Of a DNA stretch of 60,505 nt, positions 1 through 8,494 are shown piece after piece. The stretch covers positions 1-60,505 of the forward strand of contig CABRHH010000014.1 in the NCBI GenBank assembly GCA_902470695.1, in the 5' to 3' direction. The notes below the pieces were generated by a model. The model searched no databases, was not told the DNA's origin, and saw only the letters and a list, made by a program, of their open reading frames with translations. The translations under genes were made by a program, and so were the position numbers. This DNA is from an uncultured Collinsella sp. (GTDB taxonomy: Bacteria; Actinomycetota; Coriobacteriia; Coriobacteriales; Coriobacteriaceae). Position 1 is the stretch's first letter; the number at the start of each line of letters is the position of its first letter.

Positions 1-36
1 CAGCCGGGCAGCCGGGCAGCCGGGCAGCCGGGCAGC
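1..36. repeat. Tandem 8-bp repeat at window edge
   Basis: The window opens with four perfect copies of CAGCCGGG and a partial fifth. It is cut by the window edge, so its full length and whether it lies in a gene cannot be told. Confidence 0.8.
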
Positions 37-434
37 CCGCGCCTCGCCACGATCCTGGTGCAGGTGCGGGCGGGGACGTCGACGGCGGCTGGCTGGCCGC
101 TTCGTCTCCGCGGTGGTGGCGGAACGGTTGCTGCGATGGTTGCTGTTGAGTGGTGTGCCAGGTTATGCGGCATGTTGCAAAGGTTTGCGTTCCGCATCTG
201 GCAGGGGATGCGTGCTGAACCCACCAATCAAATATGGAGAGCGCGCGATGAGTGGTTGCGCCCGGTTGACCGACCCCGCCCCGCGCGCTTAAATCTAACC
301 TCGTTAGATAAATCTGACGTCTTGCCGCCTGCCTGAAACACGCGGCGCGCCATCCGCAACATGCCGCGGATGCGCGGTCCGCGGGTGTCGCAGGCGAACC
401 GGGGCGTTTTCGCAGACGCGAGAGGAGGGGCTTC
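37..434. other. Intergenic region upstream of marR
   Basis: No convincing gene is seen. The region is GC-rich and holds the MarR operator at 293-309. A short hairpin (CATCCGC...GCGGATG, about 349-372) and a ribosome binding site (GAGAGGAGG) just before the start at 435 also lie here. Confidence 0.5.
293..309. promoter_or_regulatory. Palindromic operator, probable MarR site
   Basis: ATCTAAC-CTC-GTTAGAT is a perfect 7-bp inverted repeat with a 3-bp spacer upstream of the MarR gene. A second copy (942-958) lies before the ABC exporter genes, as expected if the MarR protein represses both itself and the exporter. The binding assignment is inference. Confidence 0.65.
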
Positions 435-878
435 ATGGCAACTCAAGAGGATATCGAGGCCATGGTGGAGTTGATCGGCAAGACGCATCCTGCACGGTGC
501 TTTGCCCGTAAAGACCTATCGACTGCCGGTATCGGGGGCACCCTGCATCTGCTCGACCGCGCTCGCGAGCGCGGCATTCCGGTGACGGCGGGGTTCATCG
601 CCGAGAAGATGGACGTGAGTACGCCGCGCGTGGCGGCCATGCTGAAGAAGATGGAGGCACGCGGGCTCGTCACGCGCACGCGCAGCACCGAGGACGCACG
701 GATGACGGTTATCGCGTTAACCGACGAGGGCGAGCGATTCATCGAGGACCTGGGGCGCGAGATGCGCCGTCGCGTCGGCTTGATCATCGATCGCATCGGC
801 GTTGAGCGGCTCCGCGCGTTCATCGAAACGGCGGCAGAGATCGGCGAGGTCATGGAGCCGCCGCACATCGACATCTGA
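435..878 (+). CDS. MarR-family transcriptional regulator
   Basis: 147-residue winged-helix regulator of the MarR family, usual length. The central segment (about residues 45-100, VTAGFIAEKMDVSTPRVAAML then KKMEARGLVTR and DARMTVIALTDEGE) is the recognition helix and beta wing typical of MarR. The ATG is placed by the ribosome binding site GAGAGGAGG ending about 8 bases upstream. The gene precedes a two-gene ABC exporter in the same direction, and a shared palindrome occurs before each, so it probably represses the exporter until a toxic ligand binds. Ligand unknown. Family assignment is firm; target assignment is inferred from context. Confidence 0.9.
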   Translation: MATQEDIEAMVELIGKTHPARCFARKDLSTAGIGGTLHLLDRARERGIPVTAGFIAEKMDVSTPRVAAMLKKMEARGLVTRTRSTEDARMTVIALTDEGERFIEDLGREMRRRVGLIIDRIGVERLRAFIETAAEIGEVMEPPHIDI

Positions 879-941
879 CAACTCGCGGTGCTCCTGTGCT
901 GCGTGCGACCGGATGTGGTCCGCGGGGTGCGCCGTATAAAT

Positions 942-958
942 ATCTAACCCGGTTACAG
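942..958. promoter_or_regulatory. Second MarR-type operator and -10 region before ABC exporter
   Basis: ATCTAAC-CCG-GTTACAG matches the upstream palindrome (left arm identical, right arm 5 of 7). It directly follows a TATAAA hexamer at 935-940 that could be a -10 box, so a bound repressor would block transcription of the exporter genes. Confidence 0.6.
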
Positions 959-1008
959 AAAACGATTTCAGCAACCGGGAAACCAGAACCGACAACGAAG
1001 GAGTGACA

Positions 1009-2766
1009 ATGCTCAAACTCTTGCGAAACCTCACCAAGCGCGAATGTGCGCTGGCGTGCGTGGCGCTGGCGTTCATCGTGTGCCAGGTGTGGCTCGACCT
1101 CAAGTCGCCCGACTACATGGCCGATATCACCCGTTTGGTGCAGGTCGAGGGCTCGACGATGGCCGAGATCCTCACCGCCGGCGCCAAGATGCTCGCCTGC
1201 TCGCTGGGCAGCCTCGCTGCCGCGGTGGTCACCGCCCTGTGCGCCTCCAACATCGCCGCGCGCTTCGGCGGCACCCTGCGCGAGAAGCTCTTCGACAAGG
1301 TGCAATCCTTCTCCATGGCCGAGATCGGCCGCTTCTCCACCGCGAGTCTCATCACCCGTTCCACCAACGATGTCACGCAGGTGCAGATGTTGATCGTGCT
1401 GGGGCTGCAGATGCTCATCAAGGCGCCCATCACCGCCGTGTGGGCCTGCTCCAAAATCGCGGGCAAGCAGTGGGAGTGGACCGCGGTGACGGCCGGTGCC
1501 GTTGTGGTGCTGCTGCTCATCGTGGGCGTGGTGCTCATGGTGGCAACCCCGCGCTTCCGCCGCCTGCAGCGCCTTACCGACGACGTGAACCGCGTGACGC
1601 GCGAGAACCTCACCGGCCTGGCCGTGGTGCGCGCCTACAACGCCGAGGGCTACCAAGAGGAAAAGTTCGAGGAGGTCAACGGCCGCCTGATGGGCAACCA
1701 GCTCACCGCCAACCGCGCCATGGCCTTTCTGCTGCCGAGCATCCAGGGTGTGATGAGCGGGCTGTCGCTGGCGATCTACTGGGTGGGCGCCGCGCTGCTC
1801 AACGATGCCACCATGGCGGCAAAGATCGGCCTGTTCTCCGACATGATGGTGTTCTCGCAGTACGCCATCCAGGTGGTCATGGCGTTCATGATGCTCGTGA
1901 TGATCTTCATGATCTTGCCGCGCGCCCAGGTGGCGGCCGGCCGTATCTCCGAGGTGCTGGAAACCGAGCCGACGATCCAGGACGGCACCCGCACCGGCGG
2001 CGAGGCAGGCCAGCGCGGCGAGATTGTCTTCGAGAACGTGGGCTTCAGCTATCCGGATGCCGAGGAGAACATGCTGCAGGGCATCTCGTTCACCGCGCAC
2101 CGCGGGCAGACGGTGGCGCTCATCGGCTCGACGGGTTCGGGCAAGTCGACCGTCATCAACCTCATCCCGCGCTTCTACGATACCACCGAGGGCCGCGTGC
2201 TCGTTGACGGCGTGGACGTGTGCTCGTGGAGCCGCCGCGCGCTGCGCAACAAGATCGGCTACGTGTCGCAGCGGGCAACGCTGTTTGGCGGGTCGGTGAC
2301 CTCCAATGTGGCCTACGGCGACAACGGCGCGGCTCCGGCGACGCCGGGTGACGTGGTCGATGCGGTGGATACGGCCCAGGCGCGCGAGTTCGTGGAGAAG
2401 ATGGACGGCGCCTACGATGCGCATGTGGCGCAGGGCGGCACCAACCTGTCAGGCGGCCAGCGGCAGCGCCTGTCCATCGCGCGTGCGATCGCGCGCAAGC
2501 CCGAGATTCTGATCTTCGACGATTCGTTCTCGGCGCTCGACTACAAGACCGACCGCGTGCTGCGCGACGCCCTGGACGATGCCTGCCGCGACACCACGCG
2601 CATCATCGTGGCCCAGCGCATCGGCACCATCCGCGATGCCGATCAGATCATCGTGCTGGACGAGGGCAAGATCGCGGGCAAGGGAACGCACGAGGAGCTG
2701 ATGCGCGATTGCGAGACGTATCGTCAGATCGCGCTGTCGCAGCTGAGCGAAGAGGAGCTGGCATAA
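1009..2766 (+). CDS. ABC exporter, half-transporter with degenerate catalytic site
   Basis: 585-residue ABC exporter half: six-helix transmembrane domain (about residues 1-320) followed by an ATPase domain. Walker A GSTGSGKST is at about 373, signature LSGGQRQR at about 480, Walker B ILIFDD at 500-505. The residue after the Walker B aspartate is Asp rather than the catalytic Glu (LIFDDSFSALD). This is known from the degenerate subunit of heterodimeric exporters of the BmrCD/TM287-288 type. The ATG at 1009 follows GAAGGAG with 5-base spacing; a GTG at 1003 overlaps that site and is less likely. The partner gene starts immediately after the stop. Probably exports drugs or peptides under MarR control; the substrate cannot be told. 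Confidence 0.93.
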   Translation: MLKLLRNLTKRECALACVALAFIVCQVWLDLKSPDYMADITRLVQVEGSTMAEILTAGAKMLACSLGSLAAAVVTALCASNIAARFGGTLREKLFDKVQSFSMAEIGRFSTASLITRSTNDVTQVQMLIVLGLQMLIKAPITAVWACSKIAGKQWEWTAVTAGAVVVLLLIVGVVLMVATPRFRRLQRLTDDVNRVTRENLTGLAVVRAYNAEGYQEEKFEEVNGRLMGNQLTANRAMAFLLPSIQGVMSGLSLAIYWVGAALLNDATMAAKIGLFSDMMVFSQYAIQVVMAFMMLVMIFMILPRAQVAAGRISEVLETEPTIQDGTRTGGEAGQRGEIVFENVGFSYPDAEENMLQGISFTAHRGQTVALIGSTGSGKSTVINLIPRFYDTTEGRVLVDGVDVCSWSRRALRNKIGYVSQRATLFGGSVTSNVAYGDNGAAPATPGDVVDAVDTAQAREFVEKMDGAYDAHVAQGGTNLSGGQRQRLSIARAIARKPEILIFDDSFSALDYKTDRVLRDALDDACRDTTRIIVAQRIGTIRDADQIIVLDEGKIAGKGTHEELMRDCETYRQIALSQLSEEELA

Positions 2767-5070
2767 ATGGCTGAGAAGAACAACGCCGCCGCGGGCGGCG
2801 CGCGCCCCGGTCGAGGGGCCATGGGGGCGATGGGCATGGGCGGCCGCGGCGGCGCGGCGGGCGGTCCGATCGCCAAGGGAACCTGGGGCAAGCTGCTGGC
2901 GTACTGCCGCCGCTACACCGCGGTGCTGGTGCTGGCGCTCGTGTGCGCCGTGGGCGGCACGGTGCTGACGCTGGCCGGCCCGCACATGCTCTCGGATATG
3001 ACCGATGCCATCACCGACGGCATCAAGCCGGATACCGACGAGCTGCAGAAGATCGTCACGGCCGTGCAGGAGAACGTGCAGGCGAATCAGCAGAAGCTGG
3101 CGGTTGCGAGCGCGGGCGCGGGTGCGATGGCCGCGAGCGGCCAGGCAGGTGCTGCGGCCTCTGGCGGGAGCGACGAGGCGGCGGCCAGCGCGGATACGGG
3201 TGCGATGGCCGCGGGCCAAGCCGGTTCGGCGGCGGGTGCTGCGGGTGCTGCGGCCGCAGCGGGCACCAGCTCCGCTTCTGCCGGCATGGGCGCCGCCGAC
3301 CTCGACAGTCTGCCCGATGCGGTGGCCGAGCAGCTCTTTACCGACATTACGGTGGACGGCGTGGCCATCTCCGGCGCCGACCAGCGCGCCATGCTCGAGG
3401 TGTTCGCCAACATGGACCAAAGCGACACCGATGCCATGATGGCGGCGCTCGATGAGCTGCCCTCCTCGGTGAAGCAGCTGGTGGAGCCCGGTATCGACAT
3501 GCAATTCGTGACGGGCCTGGGCCTGACGCTCGTGGCGTTCTACGTAGCGAGCTACCTGCTGTCGGCTGTCCAGGGCCAGGTCATGGCCGTGGTGTCGCAG
3601 CGCGTGACGCGTCGCATGCGCTCGGATATCTCGCATAAGATCAACCGCCTGCCCATGGCCTACTACAACCGCGTGGCCACCGGCGACGTGCTGAGCCGCG
3701 TGACCAACGACGTGGACACCATCGGCACCTCGCTCAACCAGAGCATGGGCATGCTCGTGTCCGCGGTGGTGCTGTTCGGCGGCAGCCTCGCCATGATGCT
3801 GCTCACCAACGGCTGGATGACGCTGGCGGCGGTGGGGGCGAGCCTGGTGGGCTTTGTGCTCATGGGTCTCATCATGGGGCGCAGCCAAAAGTACTTCGCC
3901 CGTCAGCAGGCCGACCTGGGCGCGCTCAACGGACACATTGAGGAGATGTACTCCGGGCACACGGTGGTGACCGCCTACAACGGCGAGGACGAGGCTAAGG
4001 CGGCGTTCGACAAGATGAACGGCAGCCTGGTGCGCAGCAACTTCCGCGCGCAGTGCCTGTCCGGCCTCATGATGCCCCTCATGACGTTCATCGGCAACTT
4101 CGGCTACGTGGCCGTGTGCGTGGTGGGTGGCGCTCTTGCCCTCGACGGGCAGATCGGGTTCGGCGTGATCGTGGCCTTCATGCTCTACGTGCGCTACTTC
4201 ACCCAGCCGCTCGCCCAGATCGCGCAGGCGGTGCAGACGCTGCAGTCGGCCGGCGCCGCAGGCAGCCGCGTGTTCGAGTTTTTGGGCGAGCAGGAGATGC
4301 CCGAGGAGCCTGCGGCGGCGAGCCTGCCGGCGGGTGAGGTGCGCGGCGAGGTTGAGTTCGACCACGTGCGCTTCACCTACGAAGGGTCGGACAAGCCGGT
4401 GATCAAGGACTTCTCGGCGCATGCGCTGCCGGGTCAGAAGATCGCCATCGTGGGCCCCACGGGCGCGGGTAAAACCACCATGGTCAACCTGCTCATGCGC
4501 TTCCATGAGATCGACGGCGGGCAGATCCGCATCGACGGCGTGCCCACCTCCGCGATGCGTCGTGAGGACGTGCACGGGATGTTCTGCATGGTGCTGCAGG
4601 ATACCTGGCTGTTCGAGGGAACGATTCGCGAGAACCTGGTGTACTGCGCCGAGGGCGTGAGCGACGAGCGCATGCGCGAGGCGTGCAGCGCGGTGGGGCT
4701 CGACCACTATATCCGCTCGCTGCCGGCGGGCTACGACACGGTGCTGAACGACCAGGTGAACCTTTCGGCTGGTCAGAAGCAGCAGATGACGATTGCGCGC
4801 GCCATGATTGCCAACAAGCCGATGCTGATCTTGGACGAGGCGACGTCGAGTGTGGACACGCGTACCGAGCAGCAGATTCAGCAGGCGATGGACGCGCTGA
4901 TGGAGGGGCGGACGAGCTTCGTGATCGCGCATCGCCTGTCCACGATCAAGAACGCCGACCTCATCCTGGTGATGCGCGAGGGCGATATCGTGGAGAGCGG
5001 CACGCACGAGGAGCTGCTCGCCGCCGACGGGTTCTACGCCGACCTGTATAACTCGCAGTTCGCCGAATAG
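2767..5070 (+). CDS. ABC exporter, partner half-transporter with Ala/Gly-rich insert
   Basis: 767-residue half-transporter, longer than the usual ~600. Walker A GPTGAGKTT at about 563, signature LSAGQ (deviating from LSGGQ) at about 666, and an intact Walker B LILDEATSSVDT at about 686. With its upstream neighbour it fits a heterodimeric exporter: one subunit lacks the catalytic Glu, the other has the unusual signature. Extra length comes from a Gly/Met-rich N-terminus (residues 8-33) and an Ala/Gly/Ser-rich insert (about 112-177) in the first external loop, followed by a helical stretch before the second membrane segment. The start abuts the preceding stop with no gap, so translation is coupled. 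Function of the insert is unknown. Confidence 0.92.
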   Translation: MAEKNNAAAGGARPGRGAMGAMGMGGRGGAAGGPIAKGTWGKLLAYCRRYTAVLVLALVCAVGGTVLTLAGPHMLSDMTDAITDGIKPDTDELQKIVTAVQENVQANQQKLAVASAGAGAMAASGQAGAAASGGSDEAAASADTGAMAAGQAGSAAGAAGAAAAAGTSSASAGMGAADLDSLPDAVAEQLFTDITVDGVAISGADQRAMLEVFANMDQSDTDAMMAALDELPSSVKQLVEPGIDMQFVTGLGLTLVAFYVASYLLSAVQGQVMAVVSQRVTRRMRSDISHKINRLPMAYYNRVATGDVLSRVTNDVDTIGTSLNQSMGMLVSAVVLFGGSLAMMLLTNGWMTLAAVGASLVGFVLMGLIMGRSQKYFARQQADLGALNGHIEEMYSGHTVVTAYNGEDEAKAAFDKMNGSLVRSNFRAQCLSGLMMPLMTFIGNFGYVAVCVVGGALALDGQIGFGVIVAFMLYVRYFTQPLAQIAQAVQTLQSAGAAGSRVFEFLGEQEMPEEPAAASLPAGEVRGEVEFDHVRFTYEGSDKPVIKDFSAHALPGQKIAIVGPTGAGKTTMVNLLMRFHEIDGGQIRIDGVPTSAMRREDVHGMFCMVLQDTWLFEGTIRENLVYCAEGVSDERMREACSAVGLDHYIRSLPAGYDTVLNDQVNLSAGQKQQMTIARAMIANKPMLILDEATSSVDTRTEQQIQQAMDALMEGRTSFVIAHRLSTIKNADLILVMREGDIVESGTHEELLAADGFYADLYNSQFAE

Positions 5071-5080
5071 ACCTGCATCT

Positions 5081-5157
5081 GCAATTTGGGGACGGGGTCG
5101 TTTCGTACGCGAAGCGGCTCCGCCCCCCTGTTGTGCAGTTTGGGGACGGGGTCGATT
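5081..5157 (+). repeat. Two G-box repeats after ABC exporter stop
   Basis: Two copies of the dispersed repeat with core TTTGGGGACGGGGTCG, at 5081-5108 and 5135-5157. The first begins 10 bases after the stop at 5070 and is G-rich on the coding strand, so it lies in the 3' untranslated region of the exporter mRNA. Confidence 0.9.
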
Positions 5158-5186
5158 GGGGCCGTGGAAGGGCCGTGCACGAAAAG

Positions 5187-5208
5187 CCGGACCGTCGAGA
5201 CGGTCCGG
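5187..5208 (-). terminator. Hairpin, possible terminator of the minus-strand oxidoreductase
   Basis: CCGGACCGTC and GACGGTCCGG form a perfect 10-bp stem. Read on the minus strand it is followed by CTTTTCG, a weak U-tract, so it could end the oxidoreductase transcript. Confidence 0.4.
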
Positions 5209-5241
5209 ACTGGAGATCCACACGTGTGAGCAGGATTGGCC

Positions 5242-5291
5242 GCCTCCCATTTCTCGGACACGGAAGCTATGAAGTCCGGGAGACGGGAGGC
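5242..5291. repeat. Long hairpin of the CCTCCCATTTCTCGGA family
   Basis: An 18-base inverted repeat with three mismatches (arms 5242-5259 and 5274-5291) between two convergent genes. The left arm matches the perfect hairpin at 46627-46672, so this is a second dispersed repeat family, probably terminator-like. Confidence 0.7.
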
Positions 5292-5371
5292 TTTCCATGC
5301 CGATGGACGCGCGCTGCGGGTTGGTTCGGCGAGTCTGGGGCTGGTCCAGCAGGTGGACGTCTGCCGATGGG

Positions 5372-6019
5372 CTACTTGCTCACCACGGAGACGCGCTCGC
5401 CCACGTGCTCACCGCTTTCGATGAGGTCGGCGACGGCGATGGCGTAGTCGGCGTAGCTGACAGTCGAGGCACCGGCGGCGTTGAGCAGCATGTCGTCACC
5501 GCCCAGCTGGTAGGAGCCGGTGCGCGCGCCGTCGGCCTGGAAGTCGGCGGCGGGGGACACGTAGGTCCAACGCAGGTCGGATGCGTTCTGCAGGTAGGCG
5601 AGGGACTTTTCGTGTGCTGCGGAGAGTGGCTTCCAGTCCTCGGGGAAATCGGGCGTGGCGTCGAGCGTGGTGGTACGATTGGCGTCGACGAACAGGCTGC
5701 CCGCACCGCCCACGACCACCAGGCGCGCGTCCGTGCCGGATAGCAGGTCAGCCAGGTGGCTGGCGGCGCGCGTGATGCCGGGGATGGTATCGGGGGTCCA
5801 GGCGCCGAAGGCGTCGACCACGACGTCGAAGCCGGCGAGGTCCTCGCGCGTCAGGTCGAACACGTCGCGCTGGATTGCTTGCGGCGCGTCGCTCTTGTTC
5901 TCCTCGCGCACGATGGCGGTGACGTCAAAGCCGCGTTCGACAAGCTCGCGGGTGATGAGGCTGCCGGCTTTGCCGTTCGCGCAGACGATGGCGACGGTGG
6001 ATGCGGTGTTTGCTGCCAT
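5372..6019 (-). CDS. NAD(P)-binding oxidoreductase, NmrA/SDR-like
   Basis: 215-residue Rossmann-fold protein of the atypical short-chain dehydrogenase / NmrA-like group. The N-terminus has a nucleotide-binding strand and glycine turn (VAIVCANGKAGSLITRELVERG), then VVDAFGAW and VVVGGAGSLFVD strands as in NAD(P)H-binding sugar-epimerase-like reductases. The ATG at 6019 is chosen because GAAAGGAC precedes it at normal distance; the frame stays open upstream but that part looks non-coding. It is divergent from an HxlR regulator, a pairing often seen for redox- or electrophile-responsive reductases. Substrate unknown; family firm. Confidence 0.87.
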   Translation of the reverse strand: MAANTASTVAIVCANGKAGSLITRELVERGFDVTAIVREENKSDAPQAIQRDVFDLTREDLAGFDVVVDAFGAWTPDTIPGITRAASHLADLLSGTDARLVVVGGAGSLFVDANRTTTLDATPDFPEDWKPLSAAHEKSLAYLQNASDLRWTYVSPAADFQADGARTGSYQLGGDDMLLNAAGASTVSYADYAIAVADLIESGEHVGERVSVVSK

Positions 6020-6116
6020 GATGAGTCCTTTCGTTCGGGCGGGCGCTTTTGCGTTCCGCCGGTTCCCGGTTGGCAAGGCCATCATCGCGTGATAAGGTTC
6101 CTGTGGTAAGTAAGCA

Positions 6117-6142
6117 CTATTAGGTGCTGTAGGTACCAATAG
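6117..6142. promoter_or_regulatory. Inverted repeat in the divergent oxidoreductase/HxlR promoter
   Basis: CTATT...AATAG arms with GGT-containing inner halves lie in the AT-richer gap between the two divergent genes. This is the position expected for an autoregulatory HxlR operator. Arms are imperfect, so the call is tentative. Confidence 0.35.
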
Positions 6143-6196
6143 GAAACTATTGTTTATGAGCTGCTGGTATATATGTGAAGGGATTGTGGGCCGCTT

Positions 6197-6523
6197 ATGA
6201 TCGATCGTTCGACGTTGCCTGCTTGCCCAGTGGAAACCACACTGGTGCTCATCTCCAACCGCTGGAAAACGCTGATCATCCGCGACCTGCTTGACGGGAC
6301 GCGCCGCTTCAACGAGCTGCGCCGCTCGGTGGCCGGTATCTCGCAAAAGGTTCTCACCAGCAATCTGCGCGAGATGGAGGCCGACGGTCTCGTGCACCGT
6401 GAGGTGTTCGCCGAGGTTCCGCCCCGCGTGGAGTACTCGCTCACGCCCTTGGGGGAAAGCTTGCGCCCGGTGCTGGACGCACTTGCCGCCTGGGGTACGA
6501 ACTTCAAGCGGCACCGGGAGTAG
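6197..6523 (+). CDS. HxlR-family transcriptional regulator
   Basis: 108 residues, the usual HxlR length. The hallmark sequence is present: CPVETTLVLISNRWKTLIIRDLL near the N-terminus, RFNELRRSVAGISQKVLTSNLREME as the winged helix, and VPPRVEYSLTPLGESLRPVL at the wing and C-terminal dimer helix. The Cys in PACPVE is the conserved N-terminal cysteine that serves redox or electrophile sensing in some relatives. The gene is divergent from the oxidoreductase it probably controls. A G-box repeat begins 5 bases after the stop. Confidence 0.93.
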   Translation: MIDRSTLPACPVETTLVLISNRWKTLIIRDLLDGTRRFNELRRSVAGISQKVLTSNLREMEADGLVHREVFAEVPPRVEYSLTPLGESLRPVLDALAAWGTNFKRHRE

Positions 6524-6528
6524 ACCTA

Positions 6529-6585
6529 CAGTTTGGGGACGGGGTCGTTTCGTCTGCTCGTCAGTTTGGGGACGGGGTCGATTCG
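6529..6585 (+). repeat. Two G-box repeats after hxlR stop
   Basis: Copies at 6529-6552 and 6562-6585, G-rich on the plus strand and starting 6 bases after the HxlR stop. They face the two minus-orientation copies at 6739-6899. Confidence 0.9.
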
Positions 6586-6738
6586 GTTGCAGCTGCGCCC
6601 CGCAGGCGGCGAGCGCCCGCCCCAGCCGGCAACCGCCTGCCGCCCGCGCGCGTCAACGGCGGGGCGGGCCGTATGCGCACCGCATTGGTGCGGCTGGCTA
6701 CCGTGCCCGTTTGGATCAGAAAAGGTCTTGCTGCGATC

Positions 6739-6899
6739 CGAAATGACCCCGTCCCCAAATTGCGCGCTCGGGAACGATCTCGCAGGCGTTGGGGCGGCCC
6801 GACCCTAGACGAGCGTCATCGTGTGCCGGGTTGTGCGGTGCGGGTATATGGGGACGCTTGCAGTTCCTCGTGTACGAAACGACCCCGTCCCCAAATTGC
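6739..6899 (-). repeat. Two inverted G-box repeats with composite tail
   Basis: C-rich copies at 6739-6763 and 6872-6899, so G-rich on the minus strand downstream of the CmpB-like gene, whose stop is at 6921. Minus-strand sequence following the 6872-6899 copy (about 6838 down to 6770) resembles plus-strand sequence at 10271-10326. The repeat unit is therefore longer than the G-box alone. Confidence 0.85.
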
Positions 6900-6920
6900 A
6901 AATTGAAGCGGTGTGCGGGG

Positions 6921-7892
6921 CTATCGCCAGCGGAACAGCTCCCGCGCGCGGTCCTTCAGCTTGGTTGCGCGGATCACGCCTTCGTACGGCAGCATCCGCA
7001 AGCGCGGAAACGCATTGAAGAAACGCAGGTCGCGCCTGCTGAGCGACGCGGCGGCAGAGGCTTGCCAACGAGCCGCCGCTCTCGAGGCGCGCCGGGCAGC
7101 TAGGCGCAGCCCGCCGGCGCCCTCGATGTGAAACGACGGAATCTCGGCCCGCTCGCGCAGGGCGTCCATGGCGGCGTCGGATACTTCGGCCAGCCATGCG
7201 TTGACAGCGCGCCCGCGCACGTGCGCGGCGTTGGCGGAGTCCAGTGCGCTCGCGGGGATGCGCTCGAGCAGCGAATCGGAGGTCTCGCGCAGCGACTCGT
7301 TGATGCGGTCTGCCATGTCGGCGCGCAGGGCCTCGAGCTGGTCGGACAGGCGGCGCCAGCTCGCCAGGGCAAAGACCGTGTCGGCCGCCAGTACCGCTAT
7401 GAGCGCGCCCGCCGCAACCCGCAGCAACGGCGCAGGCACAAGCGACAGCGCCGTCAGCAGACCGGGCTCGGCAACACGGCAGATCAGCACGGCGCCGCCG
7501 CCGAACAGCAGCGCGCCGTACAGGCACACGCGCCCGTTGATGTTCAGCGGAAAGTTCGAATAATCCCAGAAACGCGCATGGGTGGTGCGCTCGAGCAGCA
7601 GGCCCACCGCGTACTCGAGTGCGCAGCATACCACCGCGGCGGCCACGAACTGCACCCCGATGTTGTCGATACCGCGCAGTAGCAGCCAACATGCCAGCGC
7701 GCCTACGCCGTAGATCGGGCAACACGGACCTAGCAAAAAGCCGCTGTTCGCAAAGTGGCCGTGGTTCAGCAGCGCACAGATAGTCGACTCGTACGCCCAT
7801 CCCACGAACGCATAGGCGAAAAACGAGAGCACCAGCGCAGACACCGGTGCCTGCGCCAACGTGGCGCCCGCCGGCAATGCGAATTCGGTCAT
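6921..7892 (-). CDS. CmpB-type putative ABC-transporter membrane protein
   Basis: 323-residue membrane protein of the putative ABC-transporter type IV (CmpB) family. Its signature GFLLGPCCPIYGVGA near residue 52 and the segment RFWDYSNFPLNINGRVCLYGALLFGG are diagnostic. About five hydrophobic helices fill residues 15-175; the remaining C-terminal part is soluble, basic and helical. The family is common in gut Firmicutes and Actinobacteria but has no settled function. The start overlaps the stop of the upstream HD-domain gene (ATGA), so the two are cotranscribed and translationally coupled. A short A/C-rich stretch separates its stop from inverted G-boxes. Confidence 0.85.
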   Translation of the reverse strand: MTEFALPAGATLAQAPVSALVLSFFAYAFVGWAYESTICALLNHGHFANSGFLLGPCCPIYGVGALACWLLLRGIDNIGVQFVAAAVVCCALEYAVGLLLERTTHARFWDYSNFPLNINGRVCLYGALLFGGGAVLICRVAEPGLLTALSLVPAPLLRVAAGALIAVLAADTVFALASWRRLSDQLEALRADMADRINESLRETSDSLLERIPASALDSANAAHVRGRAVNAWLAEVSDAAMDALRERAEIPSFHIEGAGGLRLAARRASRAAARWQASAAASLSRRDLRFFNAFPRLRMLPYEGVIRATKLKDRARELFRWR

Positions 7893-8404
7893 CGGGCCCC
7901 CTTCAGCGCTCGCGCTCCACGCCGCTTCGGCAAGCGGGCCGCCACGGTCTCAACCAGTGCGCAATACTTGTCGGCCAGGCATACGATCCACGCCTCGCGA
8001 CAGGTGGGCGGCACCGGTACCAGCGGAAACATATGTCGTGCGATGATGATGCGCTCGCGCGCCGTGAGCTCGAAGTCCTCTTCGGCGCGTCTGAGGGCGC
8101 AGTGCGGATGGGTGAATCCGTGCAGCCGATGCGACGGGTCGGGAACGTGCCAGTCGTACAGGAAGTAATCGTGCAGCAGCGCTCCGCGCAGTAGTGACGC
8201 GCGGTCCACGGACACGCCCAAGCGGCTCAGCGCATCCGCGAACGCCAGGCTCGCCTTGGCAACCGAGCACACGTGCGCGTACACCGACACGCTGCCATGC
8301 TGGATGAACTTGCGTGTGAGGCCGAAGCGACCGTCTCGTTCCAGCCGTTCCGCCGCCCGGCGCACCTCGGCTGCGCGCGTCATGTCCCGGTGTTGTGACG
8401 TCAT
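7889..8404 (-). CDS. HD-domain phosphohydrolase-like protein
   Basis: 171-residue HD-domain protein. Metal-ligand motifs are visible: SVSVYAHVCSVAK (first His), LLRGALLHDYFLYDWH (the HD pair), GFTHPHCA and ARHMFPL (further His) and CLADKYCAL (final Asp). Such proteins hydrolyse phosphate esters; the substrate is unknown here. The start at 8404 is preceded by GGGGAAA; an upstream ATG at 8476 in the same frame is possible. The gene overlaps the CmpB-like gene by four bases. HD/CmpB pairing recurs in related genomes as far as I recall, suggesting a joint membrane-linked role. Confidence 0.8.
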   Translation of the reverse strand: MTSQHRDMTRAAEVRRAAERLERDGRFGLTRKFIQHGSVSVYAHVCSVAKASLAFADALSRLGVSVDRASLLRGALLHDYFLYDWHVPDPSHRLHGFTHPHCALRRAEEDFELTARERIIIARHMFPLVPVPPTCREAWIVCLADKYCALVETVAARLPKRRGARALKGAR

Positions 8405-8494
8405 GTGTTTCCCCGCTTCCGGCAGAAGATGCAACCGCGCTCCTGGGTGCCCCGCCGACGCATCTCCCCGCGCCATGGCTCTTCGGCCGACGCG

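Noticed and set aside
58..336. Open frame of 92 codons at the window start
   Set aside because: No ribosome binding site or family resemblance; typical chance frame in GC-rich DNA, and it overlaps the MarR operator.
850..2424. Long minus-strand open frame opposite the ABC exporter
   Set aside because: His/Arg/Ala-rich composition is that of the antisense of a GC-rich gene; similar shadows lie opposite most long genes here.
5372..6514. Longer oxidoreductase reading to 6514
   Set aside because: The extra 165 codons run across the divergent promoter and antisense to the HxlR gene; the ATG at 6019 has a good ribosome binding site.
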